Below are positions 38,226 through 47,930 of a DNA stretch of 64,000 bases, piece after piece (the first letter of the stretch is position 1; the number at the start of each line of letters is the position of its first letter). Origin of the DNA: Rhizobiales bacterium Ga0077525 (lineage in GTDB: Bacteria; Pseudomonadota; Alphaproteobacteria; Rhizobiales; Xanthobacteraceae); the NCBI GenBank assembly GCA_001464835.1, contig LNDS01000037.1:1-64000 (forward strand). The letters are read 5' to 3'. The notes below the pieces were generated by a model. That model was not told where the DNA came from. It did not search any database and saw nothing but the letters and a program-made list of their open reading frames with translations. The position numbers were made by a program, and so were the translations under genes.

Positions 38226-39110
38226 ATGTCGCGCATCGGATTTATCGGCCTCGGCAATATGGGTCTGCCGATGGCGCAGAACCTGCTCAAGGCCGGCCAT
38301 CAGGTCGAAGGTGTCGATCTCAATCCGGCCTCGATCGAGAAGCTGATCGCGTCCGGCGGCGTCAACGCCGAATTCGCCAAGGTCGCCGCCAGCCGCGCGG
38401 ATGTCGTCATCACCATGCTGCCGGCCGGCAAGCATGTCCGCGAGGTCTATCTCGGTTCAGGCGGCATCGTTGAGTACGCCAATCCCGGCACGCTGCTGAT
38501 CGACTGTTCCACCATCGACGTCGAGACCGCGCGCGAGGTTGCAGCTGCCGCGGAGGCGAGGGGGCTTCTGATGCTGGACGCGCCGGTGTCCGGCGGCGTC
38601 GGCGGTGCGGCCGCCGGCACGCTCACTTTCATGGTCGGCGGCAGCGTGCAGGCTTTCACCCGCGCGCAAACCATTCTCGACAAGATGGGCAAGACCATTG
38701 TGCATGCCGGCGGCCCCGGCAACGGCCAGGCGGCGAAGATCTGCAACAACATGATCCTCGGCATTTCCATGATCGCGGTGTCGGAAGCTTTCGTGCTGGC
38801 TGAAAAACTCGGCCTCGACCACCAGAAGCTGTTCGACATTTCCTCGAAGTCGTCCGGCCAATGCTGGGCGATGACGACCTATTGCCCGGTGCCGGGGCCG
38901 GTGCCGACGTCGCCGGCCAATCGCGACTATCAGCCCGGATTTACCGCCGCGATGATGCTGAAGGATTTACGTTTGGCGCAAGGGGCGGCCAAAGCCGCCG
39001 GCGCGAAAACCGAATTGGGCGCGGACGCTGAAAGGATTTATTCGGCATATGCCGACAGCGGCGAGGCGGAGCGGGATTTTTCCGGCGTTATCCGCTTCAT
39101 TCGCGGCTAA
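38226..39110 (+). CDS. mmsB: 3-hydroxyisobutyrate dehydrogenase
   Basis: NAD-dependent oxidation of 3-hydroxyisobutyrate to methylmalonate semialdehyde in valine breakdown. The 294-residue protein has the Rossmann motif FIGLGNMGLPMAQNLLKAGH (4-23), the substrate motif DAPVSGGVGGAAAGTLTFMV near 119, and the catalytic-lysine motif GQAAKICNNMIL near 165. AAAGGGAGCG precedes the ATG. The next enzyme in the pathway, methylmalonate-semialdehyde dehydrogenase (mmsA), is not in the window. Confidence 0.94.
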   Translation: MSRIGFIGLGNMGLPMAQNLLKAGHQVEGVDLNPASIEKLIASGGVNAEFAKVAASRADVVITMLPAGKHVREVYLGSGGIVEYANPGTLLIDCSTIDVETAREVAAAAEARGLLMLDAPVSGGVGGAAAGTLTFMVGGSVQAFTRAQTILDKMGKTIVHAGGPGNGQAAKICNNMILGISMIAVSEAFVLAEKLGLDHQKLFDISSKSSGQCWAMTTYCPVPGPVPTSPANRDYQPGFTAAMMLKDLRLAQGAAKAAGAKTELGADAERIYSAYADSGEAERDFSGVIRFIRG

Positions 39111-39318
39111 ATCGCCGCGCGCAAAGTGAATCAAACCTTGCGCGATTTCGCGCAATTGAAAGTGCAACGAAGGATTCACCGTTGCAAATAAACCTAATCT
39201 TTATGCTGTTATTTAAGCCGATTTTAGACTGGCCCGCATAGTTTGGTTCACAAGGGACGAGGAAAACAGGGCCTCGTGACCAGTGAAAACAAAACTAAAC
39301 TAACAAGGGGCGTTTAAA

Positions 39319-39831
39319 ATGAAAGCCGTCGCAAAGACGGTCGAACCCGCAGAGCGCGAAGCGCGGTTCGACACGATCCAGCCTTTGTATCATGAGGCAC
39401 TGACCTTGGTGGAGCGGCTGCATCGCCGGCTGCTCGACGTCATCAAGGACGAATTCGACCGCCGCGGCCGTTCCGACATCAATTCGGTGCAGGCGCTGCT
39501 GTTGTACAATATCGGCGACAAGGAGTTGACGGCCGGTGAGCTGCGCACGCGCGGCTACTATCTCGGCTCCAACGTTTCCTACAATCTCAAGAAGCTGGTC
39601 GAGATGGAATTCCTCGATCATCAGCGCTCGCGCGTCGACCGCCGTTCGGTTCGCATCAAGCTGACCGCCAAGGGCCAGGAAGTGCGCGACATCGTCGACA
39701 CGCTTTATCAGAAGCATGTCCGTACCGTGGAGCAGGTCGGCGGCATCAATGCCGACGAGTTTGCGACCTTGAACAAGTCGCTGCACCGGCTCGAACGCTT
39801 CTGGACCGACCAGATCCTGTATCGCCTCTAG
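39319..39831 (+). CDS. ldtR: MarR-family regulator LdtR
   Basis: A 170-residue winged helix-turn-helix regulator. The DNA-binding part is about 50-115 (INSVQALLLYNIGDKELTAG, then YYLGSNVSYNLKKLVEM and a DRRSVRIKLTAKG wing). It matches LdtR, known from Liberibacter and rhizobia to control an L,D-transpeptidase gene and osmotic-stress response. The gene stands alone with a 208-base AT-rich upstream region and its own terminator, which suggests an independent transcript. Confidence 0.88.
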   Translation: MKAVAKTVEPAEREARFDTIQPLYHEALTLVERLHRRLLDVIKDEFDRRGRSDINSVQALLLYNIGDKELTAGELRTRGYYLGSNVSYNLKKLVEMEFLDHQRSRVDRRSVRIKLTAKGQEVRDIVDTLYQKHVRTVEQVGGINADEFATLNKSLHRLERFWTDQILYRL

Positions 39832-39867
39832 TTTTCTGCGCTCGCACGTACTGGCGAGACAACTTGC

Positions 39868-39902
39868 CCCCGGCCGGACACCTCCACCGGCCGGGGCTTT
39901 TT
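39868..39902 (+). terminator. Rho-independent terminator after ldtR
   Basis: A perfect 10-bp stem, CCCCGGCCGG (39868-39877) with CCGGCCGGGG (39887-39896), has a nine-base loop and is followed by CTTTTT. Confidence 0.92.
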
Positions 39903-39983
39903 GTCGTTTGCACAGCCTTGATGTCGCACACCCACCCCGACTCAAGCGGCGATGGTCTATGCTACCGGTGCACGGGAGCGGCG

Positions 39984-40169
39984 ATGGCGGACGAACAGAC
40001 GGTTTATTTCGAGCGCATCGTGATCGGCGGCAGCGCCAAGCTGGTGGCGGTCGACGCCACTACCGGCATCGAGGTCACGGTGATCGGCCCGGCCAACGGC
40101 TCGCACGCCGAACTGCAAAAACTGGCGCTGGCCAAGCTGAAAGCCCGCATCGCCCGCGAGAAATCCTGA
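39984..40169 (+). CDS. Conserved small protein upstream of glyA
   Basis: A 61-residue soluble protein with two short beta patterns (VYFERIVIGGSAKLVAVDA; GIEVTVIGPAN) and a C-terminal helix of Leu/Ala/Lys (LQKLALAKLKARIAREK). ATG 39984 follows GGGAG; an upstream in-frame start would include terminator sequence and is rejected. It may correspond to DUF6898, but I am not certain. Its position before glyA is typical of this order. The function is unknown. Confidence 0.75.
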   Translation: MADEQTVYFERIVIGGSAKLVAVDATTGIEVTVIGPANGSHAELQKLALAKLKARIAREKS

Positions 40170-40310
40170 TCGGAATCCCTATATATTGCGGCTGTATGAC
40201 GTCCCGTATGCCAGCGCTTGGCGCTAGGCGGACGATATGCTATTCGCGTCGCTCAATCCCGGAACCCATTCAGAGTCGGCGCCGCATCGTCTGGCGCCCG
40301 GAGAATTTAA

Positions 40311-41588
40311 ATGTCGGCGGACGGCCTGTTTTCCGCGCAATTGCGCGACGTGGACCCTGAAATCGCCCATGTGATCGGCCAGGAGCTCGGCCGCCAGCGC
40401 GATGAAATTGAGCTGATCGCCTCGGAAAATATCGTCTCCAGGGCCGTGCTGGAGGCGCAGGGCTCGGTCCTCACCAACAAATATGCCGAAGGCCTGCCCG
40501 GCAAGCGCTATTACGGCGGCTGCCAGTATGTCGACATCGCCGAGACTTTGGCGATCGAGCGCGTCACCAAATTGTTCGGCTGCCAGTTCGCCAATGTGCA
40601 GCCGCACTCCGGCGCCTCCGCCAATGCCGAAGTGTTCTTCGCGCTGATGCAGCCCGGCGACACTTTCATGGGGCTCAACCTCGCCGCCGGCGGCCATCTC
40701 AGCCACGGCATGGCGCTCAACATGTCCGGCAAGTGGTTCAAGCCGGTGCCGTACAATGTGCGCCGCGACGACCAGCGCATCGACATGGACGAGGTCGAAA
40801 AGCTCGCCAAGGAGCACAAGCCGAAGCTTATCATCGCCGGCGGTTCGGCCTATCCGCGCATCATCGACTTCAAGCGCTTCCGCGAGATCTGCGACGAAGT
40901 GGGGGCGCTGCTGATGGTCGACATGGCGCATTTCGCCGGGCTCGTTGCCGGCGGCGCGCATCCGTCGCCGTTCCCGCATGCCCATGTCGTCACCACGACG
41001 ACGCACAAGACGTTGCGCGGTCCCCGTGGCGGCGTCATTCTCACCAATGACGAAGCGCTGGCCAAGAAGTTCAACACGGCGGTGTTCCCCGGCATGCAGG
41101 GCGGCCCGCTGATGCATGTCATCGCGGCCAAGGCGGTTGCCTTCGGCGAGGCGCTGAAGCCGAGCTTCAAGACCTATGCCAAGAATGTCGTCGAGAACGC
41201 CAAGGTGCTGGCCGACACGTTGAAAGGCCACGGCTTCGATATCGTCTCCGGCGGCACTGATACGCATCTGATGCTGGTCGATCTGCGCCCCAAGCGCCTG
41301 ACCGGCAAGGTCGCCGAACTGGCGCTCGGCCGCGCGCATATTACCTGCAACAAGAACGGCATCCCGTTCGATCCGGAAAAGCCGATGGTGACGTCGGGCA
41401 TCCGCCTCGGCTCGCCCGCCTGCACCACGCGCGGTTTCGGCACCGCCGAATTCAAGCAGGTCGGCGAGATGATCGTCGAAGTGCTCGACGTGCTGTCGCA
41501 GAAGGGCGTCGACGAGGATACGTTTGTCGAAGCGGCGGTGCGCGACAAGGTGAAGACATTGCTCGGGCGTTTTCCGATTTATCAGTAG
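40311..41588 (+). CDS. glyA: Serine hydroxymethyltransferase
   Basis: PLP enzyme that interconverts serine and glycine while charging tetrahydrofolate with a one-carbon unit. The 425-residue protein has the PLP lysine at 233 ([14 protein letters not shown]), the [11 protein letters not shown] start pattern near 36, and [12 protein letters not shown] [14 protein letters not shown] near 202. ATG 40311 follows CGGAG. The gene is followed by a short palindrome and nrdR, the usual order in alphaproteobacteria. No glycine riboswitch was seen upstream. Confidence 0.97.
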   Translation: MSADGLFSAQLRDVDPEIAHVIGQELGRQRDEIELIASENIVSRAVLEAQGSVLTNKYAEGLPGKRYYGGCQYVDIAETLAIERVTKLFGCQFANVQPHSGASANAEVFFALMQPGDTFMGLNLAAGGHLSHGMALNMSGKWFKPVPYNVRRDDQRIDMDEVEKLAKEHKPKLIIAGGSAYPRIIDFKRFREICDEVGALLMVDMAHFAGLVAGGAHPSPFPHAHVVTTTTHKTLRGPRGGVILTNDEALAKKFNTAVFPGMQGGPLMHVIAAKAVAFGEALKPSFKTYAKNVVENAKVLADTLKGHGFDIVSGGTDTHLMLVDLRPKRLTGKVAELALGRAHITCNKNGIPFDPEKPMVTSGIRLGSPACTTRGFGTAEFKQVGEMIVEVLDVLSQKGVDEDTFVEAAVRDKVKTLLGRFPIYQ

Positions 41589-41598
41589 TTCTCCTTTT

Positions 41599-41622
41599 CC
41601 CTCCCCCGCTTGCGGGGGAGGG
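41599..41622. repeat. Short GC-rich palindrome between glyA and nrdR
   Basis: CCCTCCCCCGC (41599-41609) and GCGGGGGAGGG (41612-41622) form a perfect 11-bp inverted repeat with a two-base centre, followed by TAGGGAGGGGG. This type of unit is scattered in many proteobacterial genomes. Confidence 0.8.
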
Positions 41623-41651
41623 TAGGGAGGGGGCCTTAAAGGGATCGTCAC

Positions 41652-42134
41652 ATGCGTTGCCCGAGTTGCGGTAGCCTCGATACGCAGGTCAAGGATTCAC
41701 GGCCGACGGAAGACTCCGCTGTCATCCGCCGCCGCCGCGTCTGTCTGACCTGCAATTTCCGCTTCACCACTTTCGAGCGCGTGCAGTTGCGCGAACTCAC
41801 CGTGATCAAGCGCAACGGCCGGCGCGTGCCGTTCGACCGCGATAAATTGATGCGTTCGGTGCAGATCGCGCTGCGCAAGCGCGCCGTCGAGCCGGAGCGG
41901 ATCGAGCAAATGGTGTCGAAGATCGTGCGCGAGCTGGAAAGCGGCGGCGAGAACGAAGTATCGTCCGAGGCCATTGGCGAGACCGTGATGGCGCATCTGC
42001 GCGAGATCGACGACGTGGCTTACGTGCGCTTTGCCTCGGTCTATCGAAATTTCGGCGAGGTCAAGGACTTCCGCGCCGCGCTCGACGAATTGTCCGGCGA
42101 CGACGACGCTCCCGCGCCGCCGGTTCGTAAATAG
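41652..42134 (+). CDS. nrdR: Transcriptional repressor NrdR
   Basis: Nucleotide-sensing repressor of ribonucleotide reductase genes. The 160-residue protein has a zinc ribbon (CPSC at 3-6 and CLTC near 31-34) followed by an ATP-cone domain ([19 protein letters not shown] near 49-67). The length is standard. It sits between glyA and the riboflavin genes, as in related genomes. I did not identify NrdR boxes in this window, and no ribonucleotide reductase gene is present. Confidence 0.96.
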   Translation: MRCPSCGSLDTQVKDSRPTEDSAVIRRRRVCLTCNFRFTTFERVQLRELTVIKRNGRRVPFDRDKLMRSVQIALRKRAVEPERIEQMVSKIVRELESGGENEVSSEAIGETVMAHLREIDDVAYVRFASVYRNFGEVKDFRAALDELSGDDDAPAPPVRK

Positions 42135-42296
42135 CCCATAGCGGCGGATGGGCCACCTCAAAGTGTGGGTGCTGTAAATTCAATCTGGAGTTGACGGCAG
42201 GGCCGGATTTTTGTGTGCTGTCGCGGTGACTGCGCGGGACGCGCTCGGGTCGGCTGGCTAAAGGGCGCGCACGCGGCACCAACGAAGGGGGCTGCG

Positions 42297-42650
42297 ATGG
42301 AAATCACCTTTAACGGCGGACGTTTCGCCATCGGCGTTCCGATCGGCGAAGTCCATAACGAACTTGGCGTCGGCGCCGCCAATGGCCATACTTCTTTTAT
42401 CGACGGTAAAAACTCAAGCGTCGTCGGCGTTTCGCTGGTGATCAATCATTTCACTTTCGAGGTGCCTTGCGAATGCGCCTTGCAGGCCGGCGACTGGATC
42501 GAACTGGATACGGCGGTGATCCTGTTCATTGAGGTCGGTTCGATCAGATACAACCTGTGCGGCGGAGAGTGCGTCGGCAAAACCAGCTCCGGTCCGCGCG
42601 GCGTCGGGATCGGCCTCGAGAACTCCAAAATCAGATGGGTGCTGCGCTAG
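42297..42650 (+). CDS. Unrecognised 117-residue protein
   Basis: No family recognised. The protein is mostly beta-strand in pattern (FNGGRFAIGVPIGEV; VSLVINHFTFEVPCECAL; AVILFIEVGSIRYNLCGG) and has four Cys (in PCEC, LCGG and GECVG), with no membrane segment or signal peptide. ATG 42297 follows AAGGGGG at good spacing, which supports translation. It is inserted between nrdR and ribD, normally adjacent or nearly so in this order. Composition is slightly less GC-rich than the neighbours. Confidence 0.65.
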   Translation: MEITFNGGRFAIGVPIGEVHNELGVGAANGHTSFIDGKNSSVVGVSLVINHFTFEVPCECALQAGDWIELDTAVILFIEVGSIRYNLCGGECVGKTSSGPRGVGIGLENSKIRWVLR

Positions 42651-42720
42651 CCGGCGTGGGGCCTGCATATTGCCGAACGGGGCGGTTGGCCCGCGCCCCG
42701 GGTTGCGCTACGAGAACGCA

Positions 42721-43845
42721 ATGAACGCAACCCAAAACGACGTGCCGCCGCAAACACCGCCCGGCGACACCCGCTACATGACGCTGGCGCTGGCGCTCGG
42801 CCGCCGCGGCCTCGGCAATGCCTGGCCCAATCCGGCGGTAGGCTGCGTGATCGTCAAGGACGGCGTCATCGTCGGCCGCGGCTGGACCCAAGCCGGCGGC
42901 CGGCCGCATGCCGAGGTCGTGGCGCTGAACCAGGCGAAACGCCGGGCCAAGGGCGCGACGCTCTATTGCACGCTCGAGCCGTGCTCGCATGAAGGCAAGT
43001 CGCCGCCTTGCGCCGATGCCGTCATCAAGGCCGGCATCGCCCGCGTCGTCTCGGCGCTAGAAGATCCCAATCCGGAAGTGGCGGGGCAGGGTCACGCACG
43101 GCTGCGCGACAAGGGCATTGCGGTCGATGTCGGCCTTATGGCCGACGAGGCGCAACGCGCGCACGCCGGCCACATCACGCGCATTCAGAAGTCACGTCCG
43201 CATGTCACGCTGAAGCTCGCCATTTCCGCCGACGGAAAGGCCGGTCTCGCTGGCCGCAAGCCCGTCGCCATCTCCGGCGAGGAGGCGCGCGACCGTGTTT
43301 GGCTGATGCGCGCGCAAAGCGACGCCATCCTGGTCGGCATCGGCACCGTGCTGTCGGACAATCCGCAACTGACCTGCCGCCTGCCGGGGATGTTCGAGCG
43401 CTCGCCGGTGCGCGTTGTGCTCGACGCGAAATTGAGCGTGCCGATGTCGGTGACGGTAATCTCGACCGTGCGCGACACGCCGACCTGGGTGTTCTGTTCG
43501 CACAAGGCCTCGCCGATTGCCGAGGACATTCTGCAACAGAAGGGCGCCAAGGTGTTTCGCGTCGACGAGACGCAAGGCCGGCTCGATCTCGACGAAGTGC
43601 TGAAGGTCCTCGGCGAGCAGGGCATCACAAGGCTGATGGTCGAGGGCGGCCCGACAATCGCCGCGTCTTTCGTTGCTGCCGATCTGGTCGATGAGGCGGT
43701 GCTGCTGCGCGGGCCGAAGGAAATCGGCGGCGACGGCATCGCCGCGCTTGAAGGCATGAAGCTCGAAGCATTGACCGGCAAACTGAAATTGCTCGGCGCG
43801 GAGCAGGTCGGCGCCGACACCATCGAAACGTATATGAGCACCTGA
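42721..43845 (+). CDS. ribD: Bifunctional riboflavin deaminase/reductase
   Basis: Carries out the deaminase and reductase steps of riboflavin synthesis. The 374-residue protein has an N-terminal deaminase domain with zinc ligands His63 (RPHAEVV), Cys88 (LEPCSHEG) and Cys97 (PPCADA) and catalytic Glu65. The C-terminal reductase domain starts near 155 (RPHVTLKLAISADGK) and contains LMVEGGPTIAASF. ATG 42721 is used; the frame is open upstream but overlaps the preceding gene. The stop overlaps the ribE start by one base (TGATG). Confidence 0.95.
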   Translation: MNATQNDVPPQTPPGDTRYMTLALALGRRGLGNAWPNPAVGCVIVKDGVIVGRGWTQAGGRPHAEVVALNQAKRRAKGATLYCTLEPCSHEGKSPPCADAVIKAGIARVVSALEDPNPEVAGQGHARLRDKGIAVDVGLMADEAQRAHAGHITRIQKSRPHVTLKLAISADGKAGLAGRKPVAISGEEARDRVWLMRAQSDAILVGIGTVLSDNPQLTCRLPGMFERSPVRVVLDAKLSVPMSVTVISTVRDTPTWVFCSHKASPIAEDILQQKGAKVFRVDETQGRLDLDEVLKVLGEQGITRLMVEGGPTIAASFVAADLVDEAVLLRGPKEIGGDGIAALEGMKLEALTGKLKLLGAEQVGADTIETYMST

Positions 43846-44450
43846 TGTTCACCGGCATTGTCACGGACCTGGGCGAAGTGCGGTCGGTGCATCCGCGCGC
43901 CAATAATCTGTCGCGCCTGACGATCTACACGCGCTATCCGCGCGCCGAACTGATCGAGGGCGCCTCGGTCGCCTGTTCCGGCGTCTGCCTCACCGTGGTC
44001 GATACCGGCGAGGAGGATGGCCGCGTCTGGTTCGCCGCCGATGCCGCCGCCGAAACGCTCGCCGTTACGGGCGTCGGAAAGTGGCGCCACGGCACGCGCA
44101 TCAATCTCGAACGGCCGCTGCGGCTCGGCGATGAACTCGGCGGCCATCTGGTCGCCGGCCATGTCGATGGCCTCGCCACGGTGATCGCGCGCGAGGACAT
44201 GACCGATATGGCCAAATTCACCTTGCGTGCGCCGCATGACCTGGCGCGCTTCATCGCGCCGAAAGGCTCGGTCGCGCTCGATGGCGTGTCGCTGACGGTC
44301 AACCAGGTGGAGGGGGATACCTTCACCGTCATGATCATCCCGCACACTTTGTCGGTGACCAGCCTCGGCGCCTGGCGCGAGAGCGACGCGGTTAACCTCG
44401 AAATCGACACCATGGCGCGCTATGCGGCGCGTTTGATGGAAGCGCGCTAG
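43845..44450 (+). CDS. ribE: Riboflavin synthase alpha chain
   Basis: Dismutates two 6,7-dimethyl-8-ribityllumazine molecules into riboflavin. The 201-residue protein begins MFTGIVTDLGEV and has two homologous lumazine-binding barrels, with CSGVCLTVV near 45 in the first and GSVALDGVSLTVNQV near 143 in the second. It overlaps ribD by one base and is 70 bases before ribH. No FMN riboswitch was found upstream of the rib genes. Confidence 0.96.
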   Translation: MFTGIVTDLGEVRSVHPRANNLSRLTIYTRYPRAELIEGASVACSGVCLTVVDTGEEDGRVWFAADAAAETLAVTGVGKWRHGTRINLERPLRLGDELGGHLVAGHVDGLATVIAREDMTDMAKFTLRAPHDLARFIAPKGSVALDGVSLTVNQVEGDTFTVMIIPHTLSVTSLGAWRESDAVNLEIDTMARYAARLMEAR

Positions 44451-44520
44451 CGGCGTCGCAGGGCCTTGTTTGAAGGCCATGCGCTTGCTACCACGCGGCT
44501 CAACCAAGGAACCTGATTGA

Positions 44521-45012
44521 ATGGCCAAAAAAGTCAGCGCCGCGAAGCCGCGCGCCACTAAGTCTGCCGCGCCGCGGCTTCTGATCGTCGAAGCGCGCTT
44601 CTATGACCATATCGCCGATGCGCTGCTCAAGGGCGCCAGCGCGGTGCTGGACGAGGCCGGCGCGACCTATGACGTCATCACCGTGCCCGGCGCGCTGGAA
44701 ATTCCCGGCGCCATCGCCATGGTGGCCGACGCGCCGAAGAACAAGAAGACGCCTTATGACGGCTTCGTCGCGCTCGGTTGCGTCATCCAGGGCGAGACCT
44801 ATCATTTCGAAATCGTCTCGAACGAATCCGCGCGCGGCCTGATGGACCTCACCGTGCAGCGCCATTTCGCCATCGGCAATGGCATCCTCACCGTCGATAC
44901 CGAGGCGCAGGCCAAGGATCGCATCGGCGGCGCGCATGGTCACAAGGGCGCGGAAGCGGCCAAGGCGGCATTGGCGATGATCGCGCTCAGGCGCGATTTG
45001 GACGCCAAATAA
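44521..45012 (+). CDS. ribH: 6,7-dimethyl-8-ribityllumazine synthase
   Basis: Makes the lumazine precursor of riboflavin from the RibD product and dihydroxybutanone phosphate. The 163-residue protein has a basic Ala/Lys-rich N-terminal tail (about 1-18), then [20 protein letters not shown], the substrate motif [11 protein letters not shown] near 59, and [14 protein letters not shown] near 84 with the catalytic His. The end overlaps the nusB start (TAATG), so the two are coupled. Confidence 0.95.
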   Translation: MAKKVSAAKPRATKSAAPRLLIVEARFYDHIADALLKGASAVLDEAGATYDVITVPGALEIPGAIAMVADAPKNKKTPYDGFVALGCVIQGETYHFEIVSNESARGLMDLTVQRHFAIGNGILTVDTEAQAKDRIGGAHGHKGAEAAKAALAMIALRRDLDAK

Positions 45013-45497
45013 TGGCGGAGGCCGCCAAACCCGAGAAGGAAGAGCGCAAGGCGAACAAGCGCGGCGCCGCGCGTCTCGCCGCCGTGCAGGCGCTTTATCA
45101 GATGGATCTGGCCGGCAGCGGACTGGACGAGATCATTGCCGAGTTCGAAAGCCACTGGATCGGCCGCGAGGTCGAGGGCGCGCAATACCTGCCGGCGGAA
45201 GCGGCGTTCTTCCGCGATATCGTCTCCGGCGTGGTGCGCGACCAGCGCACGCTCGATCCGCTGATCGATGAGGCGCTGGCGCGCGGCTGGCCGCTCAAGC
45301 GCATCGAGACAGTGTTACGCGCCGCGCTGCGCGCCGGCCTGTACGAGCTGCAAAACCGCCGCGACGTGCCGGCGCGTGTCGTCGTCGCGGAATATGCCGA
45401 CGTCGCCGCCGCCTTCGTCGAGCGCGACGAGACCGGTATGGTCAACGCCGTGCTCGACCAGTTGGCGCGCAAGGTGCGGGCCGACGAGTTCAACTAG
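45012..45497 (+). CDS. nusB: Transcription antitermination factor NusB
   Basis: Binds boxA RNA with S10 during rRNA antitermination. The 161-residue all-helical protein has RGAARLAAVQALYQMDLAG near 17-35 and the C-terminal ARVVVAEYADVAAAFVERDE with FVNAVLD-like GMVNAVLDQLAR. The ATG overlaps the ribH stop. The ribH-nusB-thiL order is widespread in proteobacteria and supports the assignment. Confidence 0.95.
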   Translation: MAEAAKPEKEERKANKRGAARLAAVQALYQMDLAGSGLDEIIAEFESHWIGREVEGAQYLPAEAAFFRDIVSGVVRDQRTLDPLIDEALARGWPLKRIETVLRAALRAGLYELQNRRDVPARVVVAEYADVAAAFVERDETGMVNAVLDQLARKVRADEFN

Positions 45498-45540
45498 CCT
45501 TAGCTTTGCTCACGGCCGGGAATGACGGTATCGTTGGCGC

Positions 45541-46530
45541 ATGAGCGCCGACGATAAACCCTCCGCCGAAGACAACCTGATCGCGCGTTATTTCGCGCCG
45601 CTCGCCACCGATCCCGGCGCGCTCGGCCTGTCGGACGACGCCGCCTTTATCAAGCCGCCGCCGGGCTGCGAGCTGGTGTTGAAAGCCGACGCCATTGTCG
45701 GCGGTATTCATTTCTTTCCCGACGATCCAGCCGGAGCCATCGCCGCCAAGGCGCTGCGCATCAATCTCTCCGACCTCGCCGCGAAAGGCGCAAAGCCGCT
45801 CGGCTTCCTGTTGTCGCTGGCTTTGCCGAAAGACATTGGCGAGCCGTGGCTCGGCGCTTTCGCGCAAGGACTGCGCGAGGATATCGCAACGTACAAATGC
45901 CCCTTGTTCGGCGGCGACACCGTGCGCTCGCCGGGGGCCATTATGGCGTCAGTGGCCATGTTCGGCAGTGTGCCGGACGGCATGATGGTGCGCCGCTCGA
46001 CCGCCAAGGCCGGCGACACGGTTTTCGTCACCGGCAGCATTGGCGACGCCGCCCTCGGCCTTGGCCTGCGCAATGGCGCGACATGGCCGCTCTCCGAGGC
46101 GCAGCGCGATCATCTTGCGCAACGTTATCTGTTGCCGCTGCCGCGCAGCGCGCTGGCCGAGACCGTGCTGCATTATGCCTCCGCGGCGATGGATGTGTCC
46201 GATGGCCTTGTCGGCGATCTCGCCAAACTGTGCCGCGTCTCCGGCGTCGCCGCCGACATCGACGCCACGCGGGTGCCGCTGTCGGCTGCCGCGAAAGCCG
46301 TCACCGCCGCCGATCCTGCCGCGCTGGAAACCGCGCTGACCGGCGGCGACGATTACGAAATCCTATGCACCGTACCGCCAGCCAAGGTCGATCGCTTCCG
46401 CGTCGCCGCCATGGCCGCCAAGGTTGCGGTCACCGAGATCGGAACCATCACTGAAGGCGAGGGCGCCAACTTTCACGATGCGCAAGGCGCGGCGTCGACC
46501 TTCAAGCGCGCCTCGTTCAGTCATTTCTGA
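45541..46530 (+). CDS. thiL: Thiamine-monophosphate kinase
   Basis: Phosphorylates thiamine monophosphate to thiamine diphosphate with ATP. The 329-residue protein of the AIR-synthase fold shows LSDDAAFI near 36, KADAIVGGIHFF near 54, the NLSDLAAKGAKPLGFLLSLA block near 79, GGDTVRSPG near 122 and AAMDVSDGLVGDLAKLC near 218. It follows nusB by 43 bases and is probably part of the same transcript. Confidence 0.94.
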   Translation: MSADDKPSAEDNLIARYFAPLATDPGALGLSDDAAFIKPPPGCELVLKADAIVGGIHFFPDDPAGAIAAKALRINLSDLAAKGAKPLGFLLSLALPKDIGEPWLGAFAQGLREDIATYKCPLFGGDTVRSPGAIMASVAMFGSVPDGMMVRRSTAKAGDTVFVTGSIGDAALGLGLRNGATWPLSEAQRDHLAQRYLLPLPRSALAETVLHYASAAMDVSDGLVGDLAKLCRVSGVAADIDATRVPLSAAAKAVTAADPAALETALTGGDDYEILCTVPPAKVDRFRVAAMAAKVAVTEIGTITEGEGANFHDAQGAASTFKRASFSHF

Positions 46531-46596
46531 CAGCGGATCTGACAGCGGAGAACTTTTCGCTATAGTGCCGGCCAAACCAATCGGGGGAAGCGCGCG

Positions 46597-47823
46597 ATGG
46601 ACGAAATGAAGGCACGAAAGGCATTCATGCCGACCGGGCAGACGCCGCGTTTCCAGGATTACCTCAAGCACTATCCGACCTCGTCCTATTTGCGCCGCCA
46701 CGCGCCGCGCAACATCCCGCGCTTCTCCTTTGAATATGGCGACACCGGCGCCGGTGACGATGTCGGCGTCCAGCATAACTGGGCGGCGTTCGACAACGTC
46801 AAGATCGTGCCGCGCTACGGCGTCATGGGCACGCTGCCGCCGGTCGGCGTTGAATTGTTCGGCACGAAATATTCGGCGCCGATTGGTATCGCGCCGATGG
46901 GCGGGCCGGCCATCGTCTGGCCCGGCGCCGATCTCATCATGGCGAAAGCAGCCCAAGCCGCGCGCATTCCCTACACGCTCGGCGTCGCCGGCGGCGCAAC
47001 AATAGAGCAAATCGCCGAAGTCGCGCCCGATGTATTCTGGTTGCAGCTTTATCGCTTCGCAAATAATGATCACAAGATCGGTTTCGATCTGATCGACCGT
47101 GCGCAGCGCGCCAACGTCAAGGTCCTGACGATGACGCTCGACACGCCGGTGCGCACGACGCGCTCGCGCGAAACCTATGCCGGCTTGGGCCGCGAATTTC
47201 ATCCGACCGCGCGCATGTTCCGCGAGATGATCGTGCGGCCGAAATGGCTGCTGGCTTTGCTGCGCAACGGCTTCCCGCGTTTCGCCACCATGGCGCAATA
47301 TGCCGGCGTCAAGCCGAGCACCAATGGCGTCATCGATTTCGCCCGCCGCGAAATGGGTGGCGCGTTTCTCTGGGACGAAGTCGCGCGCTACCGCGACCGC
47401 TGGAAAGGGCCGATGACGATCAAGGGCATTCTGCACCCGCAGGATGCCGAGAAGGCGGTGTCGCTCGGCATCGACGGCATCTGGGTGTCGAACCATGGCG
47501 GCCGCCAGATCGAGGCTCTGGTGCCGTCGATCGATGCGTTGCCGGCCATCGTCGCGGCGGTCGGCTCCAAGGCCACTATCCTGATCGACAGCGGCATCCG
47601 CTCCGGTCAGGACGTCATGCGGTCCCTGGCGCTAGGCGCCGACGCCGCTTTTGCCGGCAAGTCGTTTCTGTGGGCGCTCGGCGCGCTCGGTGAAGACGGG
47701 CCGGGCCAGCTCATCGATCTTTATATCGACGAGTTGCGGGCCTCGCTCGGCCAGATCGGCGCGCATCATCCGGGCGAGGCGAAGCTCGCCAAGGTGCTGC
47801 ATCCGGGCCGGATTGAGTTTTAG
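46597..47823 (+). CDS. FMN-dependent alpha-hydroxy-acid dehydrogenase
   Basis: A 408-residue TIM-barrel flavoenzyme related to L-lactate dehydrogenase LldD and glycolate oxidase. It has the active-site His300 and Arg303 in WVSNHGGRQIE, the FMN region IGIAPMGGPAIVWPGAD near 98-114, and the closing DSGIRSGQDVMRSLALGADA. The substrate, lactate, mandelate or another 2-hydroxy acid, is not settled by the sequence. GGGGGAAG precedes the ATG. A sugar- or acid-type MFS transporter follows, but a link is not proven. Confidence 0.88.
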   Translation: MDEMKARKAFMPTGQTPRFQDYLKHYPTSSYLRRHAPRNIPRFSFEYGDTGAGDDVGVQHNWAAFDNVKIVPRYGVMGTLPPVGVELFGTKYSAPIGIAPMGGPAIVWPGADLIMAKAAQAARIPYTLGVAGGATIEQIAEVAPDVFWLQLYRFANNDHKIGFDLIDRAQRANVKVLTMTLDTPVRTTRSRETYAGLGREFHPTARMFREMIVRPKWLLALLRNGFPRFATMAQYAGVKPSTNGVIDFARREMGGAFLWDEVARYRDRWKGPMTIKGILHPQDAEKAVSLGIDGIWVSNHGGRQIEALVPSIDALPAIVAAVGSKATILIDSGIRSGQDVMRSLALGADAAFAGKSFLWALGALGEDGPGQLIDLYIDELRASLGQIGAHHPGEAKLAKVLHPGRIEF

Positions 47824-47930
47824 TTCCTCCCGAATAAAGCAAACTCATCCCAGCCCTGCGTCCTTGGCAGTAGCCCCGTCCTGCGAACCCCGCTAACAAG
47901 AGCAAAATATTGCTCCCGGGGAAACGCTCC

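Noticed and set aside
39832..40310. Glycine riboswitch upstream of glyA
   Set aside because: No tandem aptamer pattern; the space holds a terminator and a small gene.
42135..42720. FMN riboswitch upstream of the riboflavin genes
   Set aside because: I looked for the conserved RFN blocks and found none.
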